Assembly (NCBI GenBank): GCA_011375465.1
Contig: DRZV01000099.1
Span: 1-24,970, forward strand
Direction: 5' to 3'
DNA: 24,970 nucleotides
Source of the DNA: Neomoorella mulderi
GTDB taxonomy: Bacteria > Bacillota > DSM-521 > Neomoorellales > Neomoorellaceae
In this document: positions 15,813 through 21,272 of the stretch, one piece after another
How the letters are laid out: each line of letters starts with the position of its first letter
Position numbering within the stretch: position 1 is the first letter of the stretch
The notes under the pieces: model-generated
What the model was told of the DNA's origin: nothing
Databases searched by the model: none
Seen by the model: the letters and a program-made list of their open reading frames with translations, nothing else
Position numbers and translations under genes: made by a program

Positions 15813-16444
15813 CCCATTAGCCCCCTGACCGCTAGAAATTCCTCTACCTCCCTTTTGACCTCCTCCCACACCGCCCCCTCTTCTCGATCCGCGTCTATCA
15901 GCTTTATCCTCTGGGGATGGGCTTGCCGCAGTTTCAAGTATCCCTGCCTCACCTTCTGGTAAAAGTCCTCTCCTTCCGACTCCATCCGGTCGCCTCCCTT
16001 TCCCCCGTTTCTCTGCTTCGCCACCTCCACCGGCAGGTCAAAGAGCAGGGTGAGATGGGGAGTCAGCCCTCCCGTGGCGAACCTGTTCATCTGCTCCAAA
16101 AGAAAGACATCCAGGCCCCGGCCGTAACCCTGATAGGCCAGGGTGGAGAGGTCAAAACGGTCACAGAGCACTATTTTGCCCAGGTCCAGGGCAGGCTTTA
16201 TCCAGTACTGGGTATGATGGGCCCTGGCTGCCAGGTAGAGCAAGACCTCTGTCCGGGCGTCCAGCTGGAAGGAGGAATGCAAAAGGAGCTCCCTGAGGAT
16301 CTCCGCCAGCTCTGTCCCTCCCGGTTCCCGGGTCACCTCTACCGGAAGACCTCTGGAAGAGAGGTATTGCTGCAGGCGCAGGAGATAGGTGCTCTTTCCC
16401 GACCCATCTATGCCTTCGAAGGTTATGAACAGGCCCTGGCCCAC
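15809..16444 (-). CDS. tmk: Thymidylate kinase
   Basis: Phosphorylates dTMP to dTDP with ATP. The 211 residues have the P-loop FEGIDGSGKST, the substrate motif TREPGGTELAE, LLYLAARAHH, and the DRF catalytic triplet (DRY or DRF in the family) in LCDRFDLSTLAYQGYGRG; a short lid follows. The start is GTG 16444, preceded by GGGACGGGG. It overlaps holB by four bases. Its upstream neighbour is the broken pdaB-like gene, so this operon's promoter is unclear; nothing convincing was seen in 16445-16501. Confidence 0.95.
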   Translation of the reverse strand: MGQGLFITFEGIDGSGKSTYLLRLQQYLSSRGLPVEVTREPGGTELAEILRELLLHSSFQLDARTEVLLYLAARAHHTQYWIKPALDLGKIVLCDRFDLSTLAYQGYGRGLDVFLLEQMNRFATGGLTPHLTLLFDLPVEVAKQRNGGKGGDRMESEGEDFYQKVRQGYLKLRQAHPQRIKLIDADREEGAVWEEVKREVEEFLAVRGLMG

Positions 16445-16501
16445 GGATATCCCCGTCCCTTTCTAGTTATTTTAACACAGATGGGGGGGTAAAACCAGGA
16501 T

Positions 16502-17279
16502 CTAGGAGCGCACCGGCCGCTGCTCCCCTGTGTGGTCTATATAGTATTCCCCCTGCAGGAGGAGTTGGCCTACGGGGACGATTTCATAACCCCGCTTTTT
16601 CAACTCCGGCAGTATGGGATCCAGGGCTTCGGCCGTGTAACGGCCGTTATTGTGGAAAACTACGATGGATCCCGGCTTCACTCCGTTCAAAACCCTCTTT
16701 TTTATGGCCTCCGCCGTCATGCCTTCCTGCCAATCCAATGAATCCACGTCCCATTGAATCACCTGAAATCCCAAAAGATGGCAGGTGCGGATCACCCGAT
16801 CGTCATAACCCCCGAAAGGGGGACGGAAAAAGCGGGCTTCATAGCCAGTTATTTCCTTAACCTTCTGATAATTTTCTTTAAGTTCTTTTTCCATCTCCTC
16901 TTGGCTCAAGGCGGTAAAATGGGGGTGGGTGGTAGAATGGAGGCCTATTTCGTGCCCCTCTTCGGCTATCTTCTTAGCCATGTGGGGATATTTTTCTAAC
17001 CATATGTTGGTCAAAAAGAAGGTGGTCTTGACCTGGTGCCTAGAGAGTGTTTCCAAAATTTTGGGGGTGTGCTCTGCCCCCCAGGTGGCGTCAAAGGAAA
17101 AAGCCACCTTCTTTTCCTGGGTATAAATAAACCCTGTATATGGGCAAGAGGCGCTTAGAGGCTCTCCCCATTGCATATAGGCTGGGGTGCCAAAATTTGA
17201 GGCTTCCCAAAACCGCCAGCATTAAAAAGAGGGCCAATACCAGAAGCCCTCTAGGGGTCCAGCGCCAGAGCAGAATCAT
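16502..17279 (-). pseudogene. pdaB: PdaB-like polysaccharide deacetylase, frameshifted
   Basis: A membrane-anchored NodB-fold deacetylase resembling PdaB, needed in B. subtilis for stable spores. ATG 17279 has AGGAGG seven bases upstream and opens a signal anchor (GLLVLALFLMLAVLGSLKFW). After RLLPIYRVY this frame is lost; the next frame resumes TQEKKVAFSFDATWGAEHTP and is clean to 16502. The extra base is in a T run on the coding strand (17125-17127 or 17129-17131), and a 4-base TTTA duplication is also possible. Repaired length is about 258 residues. The catalytic half is complete: FDATWG (base), HSTTHPHF (metal histidines), RPPFGGYD, DVDSLDW and VVFHNNG. A peptide from an internal start would lack the anchor. 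Other deacetylases of the family are possible, but the N-terminal layout fits PdaB best. It occupies the site after rplL where rpoB normally stands. Confidence 0.82.
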
Positions 17280-17368
17280 TCCCATCCCTCCTTCTGGGGA
17301 AATTCTATTCTGGAGCCTTCTCCCCTATGCTTCCGGCAAGGCCCTCGAGCCCTGGTTTCTTGATCCAG

Positions 17369-17767
17369 TTACTTGATCTCCACCGAAGCTCCTGCCTCTT
17401 CCAACTTGGCCTTGATGCTCTCCGCCTCTTCCTTGCTCACCTTTTCCTTCACCGGTTTGGGAGTGCTGTCCACCAGCTCCTTGGCCTCCTTCAATCCCAA
17501 TCCGGTGATCTCCCTCACTACCTTTATGACTTGGATCTTCTTATCCCCAGCCGAAGTCAAAATCACATCGAATTCTGTCTGCTCCGCCGCTGGGGCTTCA
17601 GCAGGAGCAGGAGCCGCAGCAGGAGCGGCGGCCGTGGGAGCTGCAGCTATGGCCACCGGAGCCGCGGCGCTCACCCCGAATTCCTCCTCCAGGGCTTTAA
17701 CCAACTCCGCCAGCTCCAATACATTGAGGCTTTTGACCGCCTCCACAATTTCCTGTACCTTGCTCAT
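17369..17767 (-). CDS. rplL: 50S ribosomal protein L7/L12
   Basis: Forms the flexible ribosomal stalk that recruits translation factors. The 132 residues have the N-terminal dimerisation helix region (VQEIVEAVKSLNVLELAELV), an Ala/Pro hinge that is longer than usual and rich in AAPAAAPAPAEAPAA, and the C-terminal domain (VIKVVREITGLGLKEAKELV, then EEAESIKAKLEEAGASVEIK). ATG 17767 has AAGGAGG upstream, shortly after rplJ. No terminator and no rpoB follow; the next gene downstream is the pdaB-like gene about 90 bases away. Confidence 0.97.
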   Translation of the reverse strand: MSKVQEIVEAVKSLNVLELAELVKALEEEFGVSAAAPVAIAAAPTAAAPAAAPAPAEAPAAEQTEFDVILTSAGDKKIQVIKVVREITGLGLKEAKELVDSTPKPVKEKVSKEEAESIKAKLEEAGASVEIK

Positions 17768-17794
17768 AATCCTTCCTCCTTTTAGGTTTTATTT

Positions 17795-18370
17795 TTAGGC
17801 TGTGCCCTCCTTCTGTTTGCGGATGGCATCCAAGCAATAAACCAAATTGCGGAGATTGCCGGAGAGCACATAGACCAGCTCCTGCAGACGCCCGTGGACG
17901 CTCCGGGAAAGCACCGAGACCAGATGGACCAAGGGAGCCTGGATGCCCCCCACCACCTGAGCCAGCAGCTGCTCCCGGGGAGGCAGGGTGGCCAGGGCTT
18001 TAACCCCTTCCTCACCTATGGCCTTGCCCTGGAGCACTCCCCCCTTAAGCTTCAGGCTTTTGCCCTCCCTTATGGCTGCCAGCAGGATTTTTACCGGAGC
18101 TACAGGGTCGGCTTCGCTGAAGGCGGCCGCAGTGGGTCCCTCGAGATAGGGGTCTAGCCCTTCAATTCCCAATTCCTGGGCTGCCCGGCGGGTAAGGGTA
18201 TTTTTAACCACTTTAAACTCCACTCCCGCCTCCCTCAATTTCCTCCGCAAATCCGTCATGTCAGCCACATTCATGCCCCGATAGTCGGCCAGAACGGTGA
18301 TTATGGACCTGCCCAATTTCTCCTTGAGGTTGGCTGTAATCGCGGCCTTGACTTCCCTTTTTTTACTCAC
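17795..18370 (-). CDS. rplJ: 50S ribosomal protein L10
   Basis: The stalk base protein that binds 23S rRNA and L7/L12 dimers, and the autoregulator of its own leader. The 191 residues begin SKKREVKAAITANLKEKL and include LADYRGMNVADMTDLRRKL and FKVVKNTLTRRAA. The C-terminal tail is about 20 residues longer than in many L10 proteins (LVYVLSGNLRNLVYCLDAI), which may allow more L7/L12 dimers to dock. GTG 18370 is the chosen start, with GAAGGGGGTG just upstream; the open frame extends to 18400 but its start there runs into the attenuator hairpin. Confidence 0.95.
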   Translation of the reverse strand: MSKKREVKAAITANLKEKLGRSIITVLADYRGMNVADMTDLRRKLREAGVEFKVVKNTLTRRAAQELGIEGLDPYLEGPTAAAFSEADPVAPVKILLAAIREGKSLKLKGGVLQGKAIGEEGVKALATLPPREQLLAQVVGGIQAPLVHLVSVLSRSVHGRLQELVYVLSGNLRNLVYCLDAIRKQKEGTA

Positions 18371-18398
18371 CCTTTCACCCCCTTCATGTACAGCAATC

Positions 18399-18421
18399 AA
18401 AAACCCCGCCCAGAGGCGGGG
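18399..18421 (-). terminator. Attenuator terminator of the L10 leader
   Basis: CCCCGCC-TCTG-GGCGGGG followed by TTTTT on the minus strand, about 30 bases before the rplJ GTG. It is the regulated terminator of the leader, between rplA and rplJ-rplL. Confidence 0.88.
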
Positions 18422-18525
18422 TGCCGGATAAGATCACGCTCGGGGGCTTGTTCCCAAGCCCCTTGTGTCTTACCTCGGCAGGATATTAAGCCCCCAGGGC
18501 ACCTGCTGTCTACGGTAAGCGGGTA
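18404..18525 (-). ncRNA. Ribosomal protein L10 leader
   Basis: The rplA-rplJ interval carries the L10 leader pattern. CTTACC pairs with GGTAAG as the outer stem, enclosing CCGTAGACAGCAGG and TAATATCCTGCCGAGG, in which GCAGG pairs with CCTGC; these are the conserved L10-binding bases. A second hairpin, GGGGCTTG-GGAA-CAAGCCCC, follows, then the attenuator. L10 with L12 is known to bind this leader in Firmicutes and end transcription early when in excess. Confidence 0.88.
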
Positions 18526-18541
18526 TTCAATTTTCAGCTGC

Positions 18542-19240
18542 CTATTTTCCCATAACCTTACGGGGATTTACCCTTATCCCCGGTCCCATGGTGGTGGAGA
18601 TGGTGACGCTCTTCATATACTGGCCTTTGGCGGCTGGAGGCTTGGCTTTTATCACCGCCTCCACCAGGGCCCAGAAATTCTCCTTGAGCTTCTCTTCTTC
18701 AAAGCTGGCTTTACCTATAGGGGCATGGACAACCCCAGTCTTGTCGGCCCTGAACTCGATTTTGCCCGCCTTCACTTCCCGGACCGCCTTCCCCACCTCC
18801 ATGGTCACTGTCCCGGTCTTGGGGTTAGGCATAAGGCCCCTGGGTCCCAGGATACGGCCCAGCTTGCCCACCATGCCCATCATATCGGGGGTGGCTATGG
18901 CCACATCGAAATCCAGCCAGCCTTCCTGAATCTTGGCCACCAGATCTTCGGCCCCCACATAGTCGGCCCCGGCTTCCTCGGCCTCTTTAGCCTTCTCCCC
19001 TTTGGCGAACACCAAGACCTTGCGGGTCTTACCGGTTCCGTGGGGCAAGACCACTGTGCTGCGCACCTGTTGATCCGCATGGCGGGGATCTATCCCCAAC
19101 CGCAAAGCCACTTCCACCGTCTCGTCGAATTTGGCCCTAGCTATCCTTTTGGCTAAGGCGATGGCTTCCTCGGGATCGTAGAGCTTATCCCTGTCTATCA
19201 ATTTGACCAATTCTTGATACCTTTTACCCCGCTTGGGCAT
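18542..19240 (-). CDS. rplA: 50S ribosomal protein L1
   Basis: A 23S rRNA-binding protein of the mobile L1 stalk, and in many bacteria a translational repressor of rplK-rplA. The 232 residues are the normal length, with MPKRGKRYQELVKLIDRDKL, VEVALRLGIDPRHADQQVR, GPRGLMPNPKTGTVT and a C-terminal STTMGPGIRVNPRKV. ATG 19240 has GAGGAGGG upstream. It is the third-last gene of the rpmG-rplL series; the L10 leader follows. Confidence 0.97.
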   Translation of the reverse strand: MPKRGKRYQELVKLIDRDKLYDPEEAIALAKRIARAKFDETVEVALRLGIDPRHADQQVRSTVVLPHGTGKTRKVLVFAKGEKAKEAEEAGADYVGAEDLVAKIQEGWLDFDVAIATPDMMGMVGKLGRILGPRGLMPNPKTGTVTMEVGKAVREVKAGKIEFRADKTGVVHAPIGKASFEEEKLKENFWALVEAVIKAKPPAAKGQYMKSVTISTTMGPGIRVNPRKVMGK

Positions 19241-19292
19241 CCTTTATCCCTCCTCGTGGTGCTGACGGATGGCAATCCTCCCACGTTTTCCT

Positions 19293-19727
19293 TTAGCCCT
19301 CCACCTCCACCCCCATGCTGCGGGCTGTCCCCTCTATCATCCTCATGGCAGCTTCTATGGTATGGGCGTTGAGGTCTTTCATCTTCAGTTCTGCGATTTC
19401 CCTTATCTTTTCTCTGGAAATTTTGCCCACCTTCTTGCGGTTGGGCTCCCCGGAGGCCGTTTCCAAACCCAACGCCTTCTTTATAAGCACCGCTGCCGGA
19501 GGGGTCTTGGTGACAAAGGTGAAGGAGCGATCCTGATAGATGGTTATCTCCACCGGGATTATCAAGCCCTCTTGATGGGCCGTCCTCTCATTGAATTCCT
19601 TTACGAAGGCCATGATATTGACCCCGTGCTGTCCCAGGGCAGGACCTACCGGAGGAGCAGGGGTGGCCTTACCTGCGGGAATCTGCAGTTTTACCACTGC
19701 CACTACTTTTTTGGTCTGGGGCGGCAT
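19293..19727 (-). CDS. rplK: 50S ribosomal protein L11
   Basis: Binds the GTPase-associated centre of 23S rRNA and is needed for RelA-dependent stringent signalling. The 144 residues show VVKLQIPAGKATPAPPVGPA, LGQHGVNIMAFVKEFN, TKTPPAAVLIKKALGL and the C-terminal MKDLNAHTIEAAMRMIEGTA. ATG 19727 has GGAGGTG seven bases upstream, 15 bases after the nusG stop. Confidence 0.97.
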   Translation of the reverse strand: MPPQTKKVVAVVKLQIPAGKATPAPPVGPALGQHGVNIMAFVKEFNERTAHQEGLIIPVEITIYQDRSFTFVTKTPPAAVLIKKALGLETASGEPNRKKVGKISREKIREIAELKMKDLNAHTIEAAMRMIEGTARSMGVEVEG

Positions 19728-19742
19728 GACATTTCACCTCCT

Positions 19743-20267
19743 CTAGATTATCTTTTCAATCTGGCTGATCTCCAGCTCCACAGGAGTCTCTCGGCCGAAC
19801 ATGGCCACCATAACCTTTACCTTGCCCTTCTCCGGGTAAACCTCTTCCACTGTGCCGATGAAATTCTCAAAAGGTCCGCTGGTGATCCTCACGCTTTCCC
19901 CCACGGCCACGTCTATTTTGGGCTGCGGCTGGTCTTCCACCTGGCGGAGGATCTTCCGGACCTCTTCCTCCCTCAAGGGTATGGGCTTGCTGCCCGAACC
20001 CACGAAACCTGTAACTCCCGGGGTGTTCCTGACCACATACCAGGACTCATCGGTGAGTATCATCTCCACCAGGATATAGCCAGGATAGAGCTTCCTCTTG
20101 ACGATTTTGCGCTTGCCGTCCTTTATCTGAATCTCATCCACCGAGGGGACCACCACTTGAAATATTTTGTCCCCCATATTCATGGATTCGACCCTTTTTT
20201 CCAAATTGGCCTTGACCTTGTTCTCGTATCCTGAATAAGTATGGATTACATACCAGGCCCTCTCCAT
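19743..20267 (-). CDS. nusG: Transcription termination/antitermination protein NusG
   Basis: An RNA polymerase elongation factor that links to Rho and ribosomes. The 174 residues comprise the NGN domain (WYVIHTYSGYENKVKANLEK, then YPGYILVEMILTDESWYVV and NTPGVTGFVG) and a C-terminal KOW domain (VAVGESVRITSGPFENFIG). ATG 20267 has AGGGA upstream, overlapping the secE stop region; the pair is coupled. Confidence 0.97.
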   Translation of the reverse strand: MERAWYVIHTYSGYENKVKANLEKRVESMNMGDKIFQVVVPSVDEIQIKDGKRKIVKRKLYPGYILVEMILTDESWYVVRNTPGVTGFVGSGSKPIPLREEEVRKILRQVEDQPQPKIDVAVGESVRITSGPFENFIGTVEEVYPEKGKVKVMVAMFGRETPVELEISQIEKII

Positions 20268-20270
20268 AAT

Positions 20271-20495
20271 CTATCCCTGCCGGAAGAAGATTAGCCTCAT
20301 GAGGAAGCTGAAGGCTGAATCGAAGATCCACAAAATAAAGGTGGTGATCAGCACTGAGACCAAGACCACTAGGGTATATACCACCACTTCCCTTCGGGTG
20401 GGCCAGTGGACCTTTTTCAGTTCCGACCAGGTGTTCCGCAAGAATTTTACCGTCTGTTCCTTCAGATTGCCCTTCTCCGCTTTAGGTACTGCCAT
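20271..20495 (-). CDS. secE: Preprotein translocase subunit SecE
   Basis: The small essential membrane subunit that clamps SecY. The 74 residues have the amphipathic family motif FLRNTWSELKKVHWPTRREV followed by one transmembrane helix (VVYTLVVLVSVLITTFILWI), the usual single-span Gram-positive form. ATG 20495 has AGGGGAG five bases upstream and follows rpmG by 12 bases. Confidence 0.96.
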   Translation of the reverse strand: MAVPKAEKGNLKEQTVKFLRNTWSELKKVHWPTRREVVVYTLVVLVSVLITTFILWIFDSAFSFLMRLIFFRQG

Positions 20496-20507
20496 TTCTG
20501 CTCCCCT

Positions 20508-20657
20508 TTATTTGGTTTCTTTGTGAACGGTATGCCGGCCACAAAAACGGCAGTACTTTTTGAGTTCCAAGCGTTCGGGATCGTTTTTCTTGTTTTTAGT
20601 GGTTACATAGTTGCGCCTTTTGCACTCGGTACACTCCAGCGTAACCTGTACCCGCAT
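20508..20657 (-). CDS. rpmG: 50S ribosomal protein L33
   Basis: A 49-residue large-subunit protein. It keeps both zinc-ribbon cysteine pairs (CTEC near the N-terminus and CRFC near residue 36), so it is the zinc-binding form of L33. It starts MRVQVTLECTECKRRNYVTT and ends CGRHTVHKETK. ATG 20657 has GGAGGTG seven bases upstream. It is the first gene of the secE-nusG-rplKA series, as rpmGB is in B. subtilis. Confidence 0.96.
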   Translation of the reverse strand: MRVQVTLECTECKRRNYVTTKNKKNDPERLELKKYCRFCGRHTVHKETK

Positions 20658-20679
20658 CGCCGGCCACCTCCATTATGCT

Positions 20680-20702
20680 ACTATAAAAAGTACCCTTATA
20701 GT
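20680..20702. repeat. Inverted repeat in the rpmG leader
   Basis: ACTATAA and TTATAGT are perfect 7-base arms around a 9-base spacer, 23 bases before the rpmG ATG. It could be a leader hairpin or an operator. No match to a known site was made. Confidence 0.4.
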
Positions 20703-20836
20703 GTGCCATAAATAAAAAAAGCTGTCAATAGGGGTTGTAATTCGTGTGTGATCCGTCTGTGATATTGTCATGATGAAAATCATCAGTGAAAATGTCAGTA
20801 TGAGCAGGGAGTGGGTCACCTTGTCTCAAAAAACTA

Positions 20837-20861
20837 AATAGAAAGGGCGCTTAAAGCGCCC
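20837..20861 (-). terminator. Terminator after the first micro-ORF unit
   Basis: The minus strand has GGGCGC-TTTAA-GCGCCC followed by TTTCTATTTAG, seven bases after the stop of the 29-codon frame at 20869. The T tract is interrupted. It ends the two-micropeptide unit before the rpmG leader. Confidence 0.65.
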
Positions 20862-20868
20862 CTTCAGC

Positions 20869-20958
20869 TTAGTTACCATAGACCAACAATATGAGGATCA
20901 GGAAGAGCAGGAGGGCCCATCCCCCTCCCCAACCGGGGCCAAAGAATCCTCCACCCAC
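20869..20958 (-). CDS. Glycine-rich membrane micropeptide, 29 residues (YjcZ-like)
   Basis: A 29-residue peptide that starts GTG 20958 with GGGGGG six bases upstream. It begins VGGGFFGPGWGGGWALLLF (V initiates as Met) and continues as a single hydrophobic segment (LILILLVY) ending GN. The Gly/Trp/Phe-rich head and short membrane helix recall the YjcZ-type small sporulation proteins of Bacilli and Clostridia; this resemblance is from composition and layout only. It follows the 17-residue frame by 15 bases and shares the WA-F/L-LLF pattern and a GN end with it, so the two may be related. No function is claimed. Confidence 0.65.
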   Translation of the reverse strand: MGGGFFGPGWGGGWALLLFLILILLVYGN

Positions 20959-20973
20959 AGAAATCCCCCCTTT

Positions 20974-21027
20974 CTAATTGCCGAAGAAGAGCAGGAAGGC
21001 CCAGTTTCCCCAAATCCCGTCGGGCAT
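20974..21027 (-). CDS. Micropeptide, 17 residues
   Basis: A 17-codon frame, MPDGIWGNWAFLLFFGN, whose case rests on a near-perfect ribosome binding site: AAGGAGG six bases before ATG 21027. It is too short to span a membrane as a helix but is strongly hydrophobic after residue 8. It precedes the 29-residue YjcZ-like frame in the same unit. Such tiny Trp/Phe-rich peptides occur in spores, but no family was recognised. Confidence 0.55.
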   Translation of the reverse strand: MPDGIWGNWAFLLFFGN

Positions 21028-21065
21028 TTAGATCCTCCTTCCATTTGATCCATCTTTTTCTAATT

Positions 21066-21093
21066 CACTATATGCCCCGCAGGATGAGATGGT
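21066..21093 (-). promoter_or_regulatory. Possible sporulation-type promoter of the two-micropeptide unit
   Basis: On the minus strand AC (21092-21093), 17 bases, then CATATAGTG (21066-21074). The sigma-K pattern is AC, 16-17 bases, CATAnnnTA; the last base differs. The sigma-E -10 pattern CATACAnT also fits with one mismatch. Information content is low. Confidence 0.35.
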
Positions 21094-21096
21094 CAC

Positions 21097-21128
21097 AAAA
21101 AAATAAACCCGCCTCTTCTGGCGGGTTT
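21097..21128 (-). terminator. Intrinsic terminator after the third micro-ORF
   Basis: AAACCCGCC-AGAAGA-GGCGGGTTT on the minus strand, followed by ATTTTTTT. The stem overlaps the stop of the 29-residue frame at 21127. It separates this frame from the next micro-ORF unit. Confidence 0.9.
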
Positions 21129-21216
21129 AAAACACTATAAAAATCAAGATCAAAAGATATAGCAACAAAAACCATAGGAGCCCATCGGTATATAGACTCC
21201 GAGCAGGAGTCCCCAT
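21127..21216 (-). CDS. Membrane micropeptide, 29 residues
   Basis: A 29-residue peptide from ATG 21216 with GGGGGTG five bases upstream. The head is MGTPARSLYTDGLLW and the rest is a continuous hydrophobic stretch (FLLLYLLILIFIVF), enough for one membrane helix with no charged tail. A strong terminator follows at once, so it forms its own one-gene unit between ychF and the two-micropeptide unit. A sigma-K-like promoter motif lies 25 bases upstream. The family was not recognised; a small spore or toxin-like membrane peptide are both conceivable, and nothing resembling an antitoxin RNA was identified. Confidence 0.58.
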   Translation of the reverse strand: MGTPARSLYTDGLLWFLLLYLLILIFIVF

Positions 21217-21240
21217 ATCTTCACCCCCCTATTCCTTAAA

Positions 21241-21268
21241 TATCCTATGAAAGAAAAAAAAAGGGGGT
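21241..21268 (-). promoter_or_regulatory. Possible sigma-K-type promoter of the third micro-ORF
   Basis: On the minus strand AC (21267-21268), 17 bases containing a T9 run, then CATAGGATA (21241-21249), an exact match to CATAnnnTA. A start about eight bases downstream would leave a short leader before the ribosome binding site. Chance matches to this pattern are common. Confidence 0.38.
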
Positions 21269-21272
21269 GAGG

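Larger units (their letters stand above)
20658..20868. other. Noncoding leader region upstream of rpmG
   Basis: AT-rich interval between rpmG and the first micro-ORF. The minus strand has TTGACA (20725-20730) and a TATAAG (20697-20702), but 22 bases apart, too far for a normal promoter, so the start of the ribosomal transcript is unresolved. It also has a short inverted repeat TGATG-AAAAT-CATCA (about 20772-20786). A 48-codon open frame on the minus strand was judged spurious. The tuf gene, which some bacteria have here, is absent. Confidence 0.6.

Noticed and set aside
18386..20234. Long plus-strand open frames opposite rplA, rplK and nusG (also opposite PFOR, etfB and metG)
   Set aside because: They mirror well-conserved genes, have low-complexity His/Gly/Leu-rich translations and lack ribosome binding sites; they reflect codon bias of the real strand.
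20697..20730. TTGACA and TATAAG before rpmG as a promoter
   Set aside because: The spacer is 22 bases, outside the working range; other -10 choices fit poorly. Left as an unresolved start.
20673..20819. A 48-codon minus-strand frame (GTG start) upstream of rpmG with a hydrophobic N-terminus
   Set aside because: It has only a weak GAG before the start, spans the likely promoter and inverted repeat of rpmG, and has no family likeness.
20774..20845. A short plus-strand frame beginning MMKIISEN
   Set aside because: No ribosome binding site or promoter, and it crosses the terminator region of the opposite strand.
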